A stretch of DNA of 64,000 nt from MFAQ01 sp964429015 (GTDB lineage: Bacteria; Patescibacteriota; Microgenomatia; UBA1400; MFAQ01), in NCBI GenBank assembly GCA_964429015.1, contig CAYSAM010000002.1, forward strand, positions 29,439 to 93,438, read 5' to 3'. Positions 34,656 to 42,625 of the stretch are shown here, piece after piece. Each line of letters opens with the position of its first letter. Position 1 is the stretch's first letter. A program made the position numbers and the translations under genes. Under the pieces are notes generated by a model. That model did no database searches. It had not been told where the DNA came from and saw nothing but the letters and a program-made list of their open reading frames with translations.

Positions 34656-35626
34656 TTTTTAAAAACTAAATTTTTTATAACTTTTACTAAATTTTCACTA
34701 GTTAAACCATATTTTTTCATCAGCTCTTCTGGTTCTCCACTCTCCCCAAAACCATCAACCATTCCCAACCTTACCATCTCAGTTGGGCATTTTTCTGAGA
34801 GAACTTCTGCTACTGCACTACCCAAGCCACCAATTATGGAGTGCTCTTCAGCCGTTACCACCTTTCCAGTTTTTTTAGCCGAACGCACAATCGCCTCAAC
34901 ATCAATAGGTTTAATAGTGTGTATGTTAATTACCTCTACCTCTATAGTTCCAGCCAATTTTTCCGCAGCAACCAAAGCTTCATAAACCATACTTCCACAA
35001 GCAAACACGCTGATGTCTTTACCACCCCTCAACACTTGCGCTTTACCAAACTCAAAAGGCGTTTCATTTGTTGTAAATACTTCTCTGGCGGGCTTAGTCA
35101 TTCGCAAGTAACATGGTCCCTGTTTTTCATTTATAGCCCAAACCGCTTTTTTAACTTGTTCATAATCAGCAGGCACCACAATATTCATGTTAGGTAACAC
35201 TCTAGTCAAAGCAATGTCTTCAAAACTTTGTTGATTGGCTCCATCTGCCCCATTTCCAAATCCACTATGCCCTCCCACAATTTTTACATTTTCTTTAGTC
35301 AAACAAACTGATACTCTAATTTGGTTCCAATTGTTTCCAGGATTAAAACAAGCAATCGAGTTTACAAAAGGCGTCATCCCACTCATCGCCATTCCCGCCG
35401 CTATCCCCATCATATTTTGCTCTTGTATCCCTACCTCAATAAGTCTGTCAGGAAACTCGCGTTTAAAACTCTCAAGCTTCAAACTATCAAGCAAATCAGC
35501 AACAAGAGCCACCACCTTCTTATCTGTTCTCGCAATTTCCACTATGGCCTCACCATAACCATCCCTCATCGGCTTCTTTGTTACCTTCCCAAAATCCACC
35601 ACCAAATTCATATTTTGATTCAACAT
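34652..35626 (-). CDS. Transketolase, C-terminal subunit
   Basis: 324 residues: the pyrimidine-binding domain (catalytic Glu in VGIQEQNMMGIAAGMAMSG, then FNPGNNWNQIR, GGHSGFGNGADGANQQSFEDIAL) and the transketolase C-terminal domain (VVTAEEHSIIGGLGSAVAE). It pairs with the separately encoded N-terminal half just upstream; the split form is common in archaea and candidate phyla. Confidence 0.93.
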   Translation of the reverse strand: MLNQNMNLVVDFGKVTKKPMRDGYGEAIVEIARTDKKVVALVADLLDSLKLESFKREFPDRLIEVGIQEQNMMGIAAGMAMSGMTPFVNSIACFNPGNNWNQIRVSVCLTKENVKIVGGHSGFGNGADGANQQSFEDIALTRVLPNMNIVVPADYEQVKKAVWAINEKQGPCYLRMTKPAREVFTTNETPFEFGKAQVLRGGKDISVFACGSMVYEALVAAEKLAGTIEVEVINIHTIKPIDVEAIVRSAKKTGKVVTAEEHSIIGGLGSAVAEVLSEKCPTEMVRLGMVDGFGESGEPEELMKKYGLTSENLVKVIKNLVFKK

Positions 35627-35635
35627 TTTGAGTTT

Positions 35636-36475
35636 TTAATCATTACTAACCCTCCCATCCAAAGTTCTTACTTTTCTAATTTCCAAAAGCGCTTGTACCG
35701 TTTCCCCAATTCCAGGAGCTCTACCATGCCAGTTATAATCATTCTCCATAAAATTCACCCCTTTACCAGGTATTGTTCTCAAAATAATTACACTTGTTCT
35801 GTCATGTATTGTTTTTGTTTTCTCATAAGCACTGGCAATATCTTCAAAACTGTGTCCGTCAACTTCCAAAACAAAAAACCCAAACGCTTCCAATTTTTTA
35901 TCTAGTGGTTCAAGCGGCATAATGTCCTGTGTAAAACCATCAATCTGAATATTATTTCTATCAACTACAAACAATAAATTATTTAATTTAAATTTATTAG
36001 CACTCATATATGCCTCCCACACCTGCCCCTCATTTTGCTCTCCATCTCCCATAAAACAAATCGTTTTTCGCTTATTCCCTTTCATTTTGTCTACAAGAGC
36101 CATACCAACAGCCACACTCACGCCTTGACCCAAAGGACCACTGCTACTTTCTATCCCAGGCAATAATCTAGCCACAGGGTGACCTTGCAACCTTGTTCCT
36201 GTTTTTCTTAAACTAGTCAGTTCTTCTTTGGAAAAGTATCCCGCCTCTGCCAAGCTAGCATAAAGTACGGGGCAGTAGTGTCCCGCCGAAAGCACGACTC
36301 TATCTCTTTCTTCATTCCAAGGATCTTTAGGAAAATGTTTAATCTCTCCTCCAAAATAAATCCAAGTAAAAAAATCAGCCGAGCCCAATGCTCCAGCCGG
36401 GTGACCAGTCCCCGCCTCAAGCAGCATTTTTATTATTTCTTCTCGTATCACACTCGCTTTCAATCTCAAATCCAT
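35636..36475 (-). CDS. Transketolase, N-terminal (TPP-binding) subunit
   Basis: 279 residues carrying GHPAGALGSADFF, SSGPLGQGVSVAVGMAL and the thiamine diphosphate/Mg motif CFMGDGEQNEGQVWEA...DRNNIQIDG. With the next gene it makes a two-subunit transketolase moving two-carbon units between sugar phosphates. TAATAT lies 6 bases before the ATG. Confidence 0.93.
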   Translation of the reverse strand: MDLRLKASVIREEIIKMLLEAGTGHPAGALGSADFFTWIYFGGEIKHFPKDPWNEERDRVVLSAGHYCPVLYASLAEAGYFSKEELTSLRKTGTRLQGHPVARLLPGIESSSGPLGQGVSVAVGMALVDKMKGNKRKTICFMGDGEQNEGQVWEAYMSANKFKLNNLLFVVDRNNIQIDGFTQDIMPLEPLDKKLEAFGFFVLEVDGHSFEDIASAYEKTKTIHDRTSVIILRTIPGKGVNFMENDYNWHGRAPGIGETVQALLEIRKVRTLDGRVSND

Positions 36476-36481
36476 ACATTA

Positions 36482-36487
36482 ATATTA
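36482..36487 (-). promoter_or_regulatory. -10 element TAATAT, 6 nt before the transketolase N-half
   Basis: Hexamer on the minus strand, with six bases to ATG 36475 and no Shine-Dalgarno. Confidence 0.5.
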
Positions 36488-36507
36488 CCATCGTCAACTC
36501 CTCATTT

Positions 36508-36577
36508 TGAATTCTTGGATTCTTGCGAACGGAGTGAGTCCCGTGTATTTGCGCGGGAAGTTCTTGAGTTCTTGAAA
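36508..36577. repeat. Family B repeats flanking a GC-rich insert
   Basis: GAATTCTTGGATTCTTG is followed by about 35 GC-rich bases (CGAACGGAGTGAGTCCCGTG...GCGCGGG) and then GTTCTTGAGTTCTTG. It fills the gap between the LOG-family and transketolase genes. Confidence 0.65.
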
Positions 36578-36579
36578 TA

Positions 36580-37209
36580 TTATTCCATAAAAGCCGTCTC
36601 TCCACTCCCGCTGTCTATAGGGTGAGCCACGTGTCCATCACGCTCATTATCAAATTCTTCCAAGTACTTTAAAACCATCTCAGGTGTCGTAGCAATTCTA
36701 TAAACCTTCAAAGAGTCAGGGCGAGATTCAGCAATCTTCATATTTGCCACCAAGGCTTCCATAATAGGGAACCAAAAATCTCCATACAAAATAAACGGTT
36801 TATGGTGACCAAAATAAAGGTAAGCTAGTCCCCAGGCCATTCCAAATTCAGACAAAGTTCCCGTACCGCCATTAAAGACTACATAGGCGTTTCCAAGCTC
36901 AAGAAGCTTCATGGTTCTATCTACGTAGTTATTCATAATAATTTCTTTGTCTGCTTTATTAAAGTGATCTTTTCCCTCAAAGTTTTCTATAAACTTTGGG
37001 TAAAAAGTTGCCACCGATGCTACCCCGCCACCCTCATGAGCTCCATCTGTAGCCGCCCTCATCACCCCAGGACCCCCACCATTTACAATTTCCAAACCAT
37101 TAACGGCCAACAGCCTCGCCACCTCTTTAGTTTCCTGATACAGCGGGTGGTCTTCAGTACAATCTGCAAAACCAAAAATAGTAATTGCTTTCAAATTCTT
37201 AAATGCCAT
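36580..37209 (-). CDS. LOG family protein (Rossmann phosphoribohydrolase-like)
   Basis: 209 residues. Family motifs: NGGGPGVMRAATDGAHEGGG and NGGTGTLSEFGMAWGLAYL, corresponding to GGGxxGLM and PGGxGTxxE; the usual Pro is Asn. LOG proteins release the base from nucleoside 5'-monophosphates; many were once called lysine decarboxylases. TAATAT (37216-37221) is 6 bases before the ATG. It lies among pentose-phosphate genes, which would suit a ribose-5-phosphate-releasing enzyme. Confidence 0.82.
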   Translation of the reverse strand: MAFKNLKAITIFGFADCTEDHPLYQETKEVARLLAVNGLEIVNGGGPGVMRAATDGAHEGGGVASVATFYPKFIENFEGKDHFNKADKEIIMNNYVDRTMKLLELGNAYVVFNGGTGTLSEFGMAWGLAYLYFGHHKPFILYGDFWFPIMEALVANMKIAESRPDSLKVYRIATTPEMVLKYLEEFDNERDGHVAHPIDSGSGETAFME

Positions 37210-37237
37210 GTTTTTATATTATCATCAAATCCATCCC

Positions 37238-37927
37238 CTAAACCCCTCTCAAATTAACTAAATTATCATATTCTTCCTCAACATCAGCAGATTTAAACAA
37301 ATCACTGCCCACCGCAAACTCCATTTTTCCAAAATTTCTATCCAGTTCATCCTCAGATATTTCCTCAGCCCACTCTGCTTCAAAGCATCGCTTAATATCT
37401 TTCCCATCAATTCCCCCATCAACGATTATCTTTATATTCTTATCTATCTTTCTAATTTCTTTTATTTTCTCTAGTACTTTCTCATCAAAATCTTCTTTCC
37501 CTTGTGTTCCAAGTTTAGAACTCATAAGTAACACCGCATCCAAATTATTTATTACATCTTCCAAGTCAGTAAGTGGCGTCTCCAATGCATAAGCAAGACC
37601 TGCTCTAAGCCCAGCAAACTGAGCATCAGCCACAAAAGCTACTTTATCTGTCATCTTCTCCACCTGTCCATAAACTGCTGTTATTCCCGCTTCCACACAA
37701 CGCTCAATCCAATCGTGTGGTTCCTCCACCATTAGGTGAGCCTCAAACTCTATTTCAACAGGCAAATCAACTTCCTTAAGTGCTTCAGGAATCACGGTCG
37801 TAGCTGGAGCAAATTTTCCGTCAATAATATCCACTTGCACTCTTTTGGCAAAACCCTTCACTTTTTCTGCCTTATCCAAAAAGGAAGAAATATCTTTTTC
37901 TAATATGGCGGGTACAATTGTTACCAT
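37238..37927 (-). CDS. Ribulose-phosphate 3-epimerase-like TIM barrel
   Basis: 229 residues. The pattern follows Rpe: VPAILEKD at the N-terminus, VQVDIIDGKFAP, FEAHLMVEEPHDWIERCVEAG, VLLMSSKLGTQGKEDF, IIVDGGIDGKDIKRC, AVGSDLF. Rpe normally reads HxDxMDGxF at the first metal site; here the His is Gln, so either the metal ligands differ or the substrate has changed. It overlaps rpiB by 7 bases, which supports a pentose-phosphate role. Confidence 0.75.
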   Translation of the reverse strand: MVTIVPAILEKDISSFLDKAEKVKGFAKRVQVDIIDGKFAPATTVIPEALKEVDLPVEIEFEAHLMVEEPHDWIERCVEAGITAVYGQVEKMTDKVAFVADAQFAGLRAGLAYALETPLTDLEDVINNLDAVLLMSSKLGTQGKEDFDEKVLEKIKEIRKIDKNIKIIVDGGIDGKDIKRCFEAEWAEEISEDELDRNFGKMEFAVGSDLFKSADVEEEYDNLVNLRGV

Positions 37928-38364
37928 TTTTGTTCTAATTCAATAATTTTTTTAATTCTTCTCGAGTACTTTTCTTCAGCTGATGCCTCAGTATTCAAAA
38001 AAATCTCCACCATTTCTTTTACACCCTCAAAACTTACATAATCAGTCGGTATTGCCAGAGCGTTAATGTTGTCATCAATTCTGCCCTTGCGAACAGCCTC
38101 AAGCCCAAACCCCAAGCCACACCTAACTCCCTTAAATTTATTTGCTACTATACACATCCCCATTCCGTTACGGCAAAACAAAATAGTTTTATTCCCCTCA
38201 TTCATTTGCAAAGCAGCCTTTGTTGCGTAATCTACATAATCATCATCTCCATTTTGCTGATATGCACCAACATCTTCCACCTCGTAACCTTTTTCTTCCA
38301 GCAAAGTCACTATTTTTTCTTTAGTTTCAAATCCTCCATGATCAGCACCAATTATTACTCTCAT
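37921..38364 (-). CDS. rpiB: Ribose-5-phosphate isomerase B
   Basis: 147 residues from ATG 38364 (MRVIIGADHGGFETKEKI). Catalytic Cys in FCRNGMGMCIVANK; also GVRCGLGFGLEAVRKGRIDDNINALAIP. It interconverts ribose 5-phosphate and ribulose 5-phosphate. A GTG five codons upstream is open, but TACACT (38371-38376) sits exactly 6 bases before the ATG, favouring the shorter form. Confidence 0.9.
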   Translation of the reverse strand: MRVIIGADHGGFETKEKIVTLLEEKGYEVEDVGAYQQNGDDDYVDYATKAALQMNEGNKTILFCRNGMGMCIVANKFKGVRCGLGFGLEAVRKGRIDDNINALAIPTDYVSFEGVKEMVEIFLNTEASAEEKYSRRIKKIIELEQKW

Positions 38365-38391
38365 ACCTCCAGTGTACACAATTTGATTAAT

Positions 38392-38832
38392 TTATGCTTG
38401 CTCTTCAACGGGTATATACATATAGTGGTTTTTTGAAAACACAACAGGTTCCCCTTTGTCATCCCTAAGTAATTTCAACGCTACCCCATCCAGAGTCAAC
38501 ACGCCGTTAAATGTCAAACTCCTCAGTAGGGTTGAACCTTTCGGCCAAGACGATAAGATTGCTTTCTCAACACTCGAATCCAAAATAGACTTAAAATCCC
38601 TTATGTTAAATTCTGTCTTCATTTCTTGACCATGAATTGTAACATCAGCACCAATTTTTTGATCGTATTCAAAAATTCTTTCACCGTTTGTAAAAAATAA
38701 CCCACCAGATTCGTCTGACTTAACTTTTTTTACCATTATATTTCCAGGTAAATGTACTTCAGCTTGTCCATCTTTTTTTGTATGCGCACCCCACGGACCC
38801 GGAGTAACTCCATCAAAATCAATTATAGCCAT
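38392..38832 (-). CDS. Hypothetical protein
   Basis: 146 residues, not recognised. Beta-rich soluble protein with GVTPGPWGAHTKKDG near the N-terminus and no membrane segment. Unlike most genes here it has a purine-rich Shine-Dalgarno (AGAGAGGA) about 10 bases before the ATG. Confidence 0.6.
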   Translation of the reverse strand: MAIIDFDGVTPGPWGAHTKKDGQAEVHLPGNIMVKKVKSDESGGLFFTNGERIFEYDQKIGADVTIHGQEMKTEFNIRDFKSILDSSVEKAILSSWPKGSTLLRSLTFNGVLTLDGVALKLLRDDKGEPVVFSKNHYMYIPVEEQA

Positions 38833-38886
38833 ATGTCAGTTTCCTCTCTCTCTCTCTTTGTCAACACTTTTCTTGAAACCAAGTAT

Positions 38887-38925
38887 CGTCATTGCGAGGC
38901 GCGACTTTAGGTCGGCCGCGATGCT
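38887..38925. repeat. Family C repeat (partial)
   Basis: GTCATTGCGAGGCGCGACTT is shared with the 7091 copy, followed by GGCCGCG; the right half then diverges, so this copy is incomplete. Confidence 0.7.
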
Positions 38926-38942
38926 TCTCAGCAGAGCTAAAT

Positions 38943-38983
38943 GTCGAAATTAGTTTTTGTTGAAGACAAAAATAACTTTCGAC
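38943..38983. other. Long hairpin in the gap before the HAD gene
   Basis: Arms 38943-38960 and 38966-38983 (GTCGAAA...TTTTTGT / ACAAAAA...TTTCGAC) match at 15 of 18 positions around a 5-base loop. It lies just past the stop of the leftward HAD gene, with no T run, so its role is unclear. Confidence 0.6.
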
Positions 38984-39005
38984 CAATCTATGCAAATAAA
39001 CACTC

Positions 39006-39695
39006 CTATTTTTTCAACAACTCCATTACCTTTTCATAAGCCTCATTATCACTCACCACCAACCAACCTTCTTCTTTTGCGTGTTTCAATAACTCTTCTG
39101 TAGGATTTATACAGATTGGGTTTTGAACTTTTTCCAACATTCCGATATCGTTTTCCGAGTCCCCAAAAGCAAAATTATTACCACTGCTATATTCAGACAA
39201 CAAACTCTCCACCACATGTTTACCATCAGCCAAAGAATTCACAATACTCCCAGTAAAAACCCCATCAACTACTTCAAAATTAGTACACAAATACCCATCC
39301 AATCCAAACATTTCCTTTACCGCTTCTGCAAACATCTGCGAGTTCGTGGTTACTATATAAATATCATGAGTCTGCTTTAATACCGGAACCAAATCAACAA
39401 AATATTTATAAAAATTATCCTTTGTATCCTCAAAAAATTTCTTCACCAAACCAGAAACTTCGTCAAAATTTTTCCCTTTCAAGGCTTCTCCAAATATCTT
39501 AAGTAAATTATTTGCAGTAATTGAATACTCCTGGAGTTTACTATTATATTTTTCCAGTTCTGCTTCAATTCTCGGCCAAGTTTCAGCCGTAAATATACCT
39601 TTTTCAATTAAGAATTTTGCTGCGGAAAAAAAAGAATGTTGGTTGTATATTGTTTTATCAATATCAAATAGAGCAATCGACTTTTTTGTACTCAT
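39006..39695 (-). CDS. HAD superfamily phosphatase (subclass IB, SerB-like)
   Basis: 229 residues. Motif I ALFDIDKTIYN (DxDxT), motif II IYIVTTNSQ, motif III/IV FAFGDSENDIGML. An alpha-helical C1 cap lies between motifs I and II, as in phosphoserine phosphatase-like HAD-IB enzymes. The substrate is unknown. It follows the TPR gene after 3 bases, on the same strand. Confidence 0.85.
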   Translation of the reverse strand: MSTKKSIALFDIDKTIYNQHSFFSAAKFLIEKGIFTAETWPRIEAELEKYNSKLQEYSITANNLLKIFGEALKGKNFDEVSGLVKKFFEDTKDNFYKYFVDLVPVLKQTHDIYIVTTNSQMFAEAVKEMFGLDGYLCTNFEVVDGVFTGSIVNSLADGKHVVESLLSEYSSGNNFAFGDSENDIGMLEKVQNPICINPTEELLKHAKEEGWLVVSDNEAYEKVMELLKK

Positions 39696-39698
39696 ATT

Positions 39699-40406
39699 TT
39701 AAACTCCAAAATCTGTTCTACCTTCCTCAACTTTCTTCAGTATTTCCTCAGCTTCGCGCAAACGAATAGTTAGGTTATGAGTTCTGGCAATTTCTACAGA
39801 TTCTTTAATTCTCACCAAAGCTTCTTCCTTGTTATTCTCCAGCACACTTGCAATTGCCAATTTGTTCAAACAACCAGTTTCCCATACTCTCGGTGCATAA
39901 GTATTCATATCTCCCGTTCTTATATCCTCAAGTGCCTCTTTAATCTCTTTTATTCCTTCTTCCTTTTTTCCCAATTTGTATTTTATTCCTCCGATGTGAG
40001 CTTTAAGATTTCCTTTCTCACACCTGTCTGCCGTAGTTACTTCTAGTGCTTTCTCAAAGTATTCAACCGACTCTTGTACCTTTCCACTCATAAGAAGCCC
40101 ATCTCCGTAACATCGGTAACCAATCGCCACGATATAGGGGTTAATCCTCTCTTTGTTTTCTTCAGCAACTTTATAACTCTCATATGCGTAAGCCAAAGTA
40201 AGTCTTTTGAACAATTCACCACCACTACCAATCTGATGCTTAAAGACTAAACTCATTCCCCCCAAAGCGTGGACCATACCTTCAAAATCATCTGTCTTTA
40301 CGCAATCAATTAACGCCTCTGTATACTCTTTCGCCGACTCACCATATTTTTCTTCTTCGCGCAAAGTATTTGCTTTATTAAGCCTCTCTTCCATTTCTTT
40401 TGTCAT
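39699..40406 (-). CDS. TPR-repeat protein
   Basis: 235 residues, almost wholly helical, with several 34-residue TPR-like units (NTLREEEKYGESAKEYTEAL; GYRCYGDGLLMSGKVQESVEYFEKAL; HIGGIKYKLGKKEEGIKEIKEAL). Probably a protein-interaction scaffold. The ATG at 40406 is preferred: a perfect TATAAT is 5 bases upstream. Confidence 0.75.
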   Translation of the reverse strand: MTKEMEERLNKANTLREEEKYGESAKEYTEALIDCVKTDDFEGMVHALGGMSLVFKHQIGSGGELFKRLTLAYAYESYKVAEENKERINPYIVAIGYRCYGDGLLMSGKVQESVEYFEKALEVTTADRCEKGNLKAHIGGIKYKLGKKEEGIKEIKEALEDIRTGDMNTYAPRVWETGCLNKLAIASVLENNKEEALVRIKESVEIARTHNLTIRLREAEEILKKVEEGRTDFGV

Positions 40407-40411
40407 ATGCA

Positions 40412-40419
40412 ATTATAAT
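40412..40419. promoter_or_regulatory. Overlapping divergent TATAAT elements
   Basis: ATTATAAT reads TATAAT on both strands (40412-40417 leftward, 40414-40419 rightward). It serves the TPR gene (5-base gap) and the MFS gene (11-base gap). Confidence 0.55.
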
Positions 40420-40430
40420 AACACTGATAT

Positions 40431-41573
40431 ATGACAGATCTAAACAAGCTTAAAATTGCCACCATAGCAACTTCATCTCCATTTTGGATAGCAATAATTG
40501 TCCTATATCTAAACTCAAGAGGAATATCTCTGTCAGACGTTTTCAAACTAATAAGTTTTTACCAAATATCAGTGGTTGCTCTAGAGTATCCCACAGGAGT
40601 GATTGGAGACCACTTTTCCCACAAAACATCTGTAACTTTAGGATATCTGTTTTCATCTATCGGGATGCTACTGGCAACATTTCAACTTAGTATTCTTTTT
40701 TATTACTTAATTATGGTAATTATCGCTCTAGGTGTATCACTTGTTTCGGGAAGCAACACCGCTTTGTTACACAAACTTTCAGAGGACTTTAAAAAAGACT
40801 CCGCCTCCCTAAAAAGTACAACTATGGCATGGTCACTTATAGCTCTGTCCGTTGGAGGGTTAATCGGAAAATATAGCCTTGTAGCACCAATTTACCTTAC
40901 CAGCGCTGCTTTCATGGTCGGTTTTATAACAATGACCTCAATCAACCAATCAGACCACAACAAAAAATCTGGAAATGTTTTTAGCAAAGCAAAAGAAGGA
41001 ATAATTCACATAAAGAATAACAACACCCTAATATCCATTTTAATTCTCAACGCACTAGTATCTGGCATTTTTCTTAGCACAAAGTGGTTCTACAACCCCT
41101 TCTTTGAAACTCTAGGAATAAATATTTCTTGGTGGGGAATACTTATTAGTCTTGCATCACTTTTAAGTATTGCTGGTGTATTTTTATACAAAAAATTCAC
41201 AAGCAATAAAATCATAGAGTATTACGTCTTTCTTATTATTCTATTTGGGCTTACATCCCTACTAAATAGTCGATTTTCAATCGTATCGCTTCCATCACTT
41301 ATGCTTGCCCATCTTGTAGGTTCGGGGTACATACAAACATTTTTTGAAGTTAACATCAATAGTCACTTATCAGACTCAACTAGAGCAAGCGTCTTATCTT
41401 TCGGCAGTTTACTTATCAGATTAACATCCTCAATTTACATTTACGCAACAGGTCTAATCATTGCCAATTACAACCTGTCACATCTATTTATTTTTACAGC
41501 AGCAATACTAACAATAATCGGTTTACCGTTTGTCTTCAAATTAAACTCCAAATTTGATTCTTTGAGTTCTTGA
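40431..41573 (+). CDS. Major facilitator superfamily transporter
   Basis: 380 residues with about eleven or twelve hydrophobic helices. The loop GVIGDHFSHKTSVTLGYLF between helices 2 and 3 is the MFS motif A region. The substrate is unknown. The last six residues (FDSLSS) and the stop codon are encoded by the first units of a GAGTTCTT tandem repeat, so the natural C-terminus has been rewritten by the repeat. Confidence 0.82.
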   Translation: MTDLNKLKIATIATSSPFWIAIIVLYLNSRGISLSDVFKLISFYQISVVALEYPTGVIGDHFSHKTSVTLGYLFSSIGMLLATFQLSILFYYLIMVIIALGVSLVSGSNTALLHKLSEDFKKDSASLKSTTMAWSLIALSVGGLIGKYSLVAPIYLTSAAFMVGFITMTSINQSDHNKKSGNVFSKAKEGIIHIKNNNTLISILILNALVSGIFLSTKWFYNPFFETLGINISWWGILISLASLLSIAGVFLYKKFTSNKIIEYYVFLIILFGLTSLLNSRFSIVSLPSLMLAHLVGSGYIQTFFEVNINSHLSDSTRASVLSFGSLLIRLTSSIYIYATGLIIANYNLSHLFIFTAAILTIIGLPFVFKLNSKFDSLSS

Positions 41574-41603
41574 GTTCTTGAGTTCTTGAGTTCTTGAGTT
41601 CTT
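41564..41603. repeat. Five perfect tandem copies of GAGTTCTT (family B)
   Basis: 40 bases made of five identical 8-base units, starting within the last codons of the MFS gene and ending next to the convergent sufT-like gene. Confidence 0.9.
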
Positions 41604-41606
41604 ATA

Positions 41607-41909
41607 TCATTCTATTCCCAGTTCTGCCTTAACCTCTTCCGAAATAAGCTCCTTACTCCATGGTGGATCCCATACTAGTTCCACATGTAATGACTTCACC
41701 TCCTCTATTTCTCCAACTGCTTTTTTAACCTCACTGTCAATTACAGGAGCCAAAGGGCAACCTGGGCTCGTCAAGGTTAAATCTATCTCCGCTTCTCCTT
41801 TTTCAAACCTTACGTCATATATAAGCCCCAAAGATACAATATCAATGCCCAGTTCCGGATCTATAACTTTTTTCAACGCTTCCCTAATTTTTTCTTCTAC
41901 ATTATTCAT
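41607..41909 (-). CDS. MIP18/DUF59 family Fe-S assembly factor (SufT/PaaD-like)
   Basis: 100 residues: IREALKKVIDPELGIDIVSLGLIYDV and LTLTSPGCPLAPVI, the DUF59 core with its conserved Cys. Such proteins help mature Fe-S proteins. It is the last gene of the Fe-S/thiol run, ending opposite the MFS gene. Confidence 0.88.
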   Translation of the reverse strand: MNNVEEKIREALKKVIDPELGIDIVSLGLIYDVRFEKGEAEIDLTLTSPGCPLAPVIDSEVKKAVGEIEEVKSLHVELVWDPPWSKELISEEVKAELGIE

Positions 41910-42623
41910 CTAAAAAAATTTCTCATAATTTATTAATTCTTCTGGCACTTGCTTTTCTCTAAGCCTACTTTTCATTTCTTCAATCATTCTAGTAGACCCA
42001 CACAAGTACCAAACGCTTCCTTTTATTTCCACAGCATCCAAATTATCTCCAACATGTCCCTGTTTACCAGTCCACAGAGACTCCGGTTGCGACATATATA
42101 TTTCAAAATCAAAATTCTTATACTTTTCCTTTATTTCTTGTAGCCATTTCTGCCAGTACAAGCCCCTAATAAAGCGAAGTCCCCACCACAAAATCACTTT
42201 TCCACCAAATCCATCTAAAAGCAATTTTTCTATCATCGGTAAAAAGGGGGCAATACCAGTTCCAGTAGCAACAAAATATACTGTTGTCTCCTCCATGGCT
42301 TCTGCTTCTTCTAGTACAAATCGCCCCAAAAATCCCATCACCTCAACTTCATCACCAACCGACAACTTCTCTAAATATATAGATCCCATCCCACCAGGGC
42401 TCACATCCACAAGCAGTCTTACTGTATTTTTCTGGTAACCGGCAACCGAATAAGAACGTCTAACTCCATTTTCATTTACCTTCAAACTTACATACTGCCC
42501 AGGTTTAAACAAGCAAATTTCGCTAAGCTTAATATCTAGCTCATAAATACTCTCTACAATTAGATCTTTTCTTGTTACCACTCCAATTTGTTTTTTTGGT
42601 CCCATTACACTTTTAATTATCAT
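41910..42623 (-). CDS. Flavin- and NAD(P)-binding oxidoreductase (ferredoxin-NADP reductase fold)
   Basis: 237 residues: FAD domain with FKPGQYVSLKV and RRSYSVAG (RxYS), then the nucleotide-binding domain with VATGTGIAPFLPMIEKLL and WYLCGSTRMIEEM. It moves electrons between NAD(P)H and a small acceptor. Its place between ccdA-like and sufT-like genes suggests it supplies electrons for Fe-S assembly or thiol reduction; this is inference from position. Confidence 0.85.
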   Translation of the reverse strand: MIIKSVMGPKKQIGVVTRKDLIVESIYELDIKLSEICLFKPGQYVSLKVNENGVRRSYSVAGYQKNTVRLLVDVSPGGMGSIYLEKLSVGDEVEVMGFLGRFVLEEAEAMEETTVYFVATGTGIAPFLPMIEKLLLDGFGGKVILWWGLRFIRGLYWQKWLQEIKEKYKNFDFEIYMSQPESLWTGKQGHVGDNLDAVEIKGSVWYLCGSTRMIEEMKSRLREKQVPEELINYEKFF

Positions 42624-42625
42624 TT

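Noticed and set aside
34652..36475. Transketolase split into two genes as a frameshift
   Set aside because: The two halves have separate starts and stops at the known domain boundary, and the split form is normal in archaea and candidate phyla.
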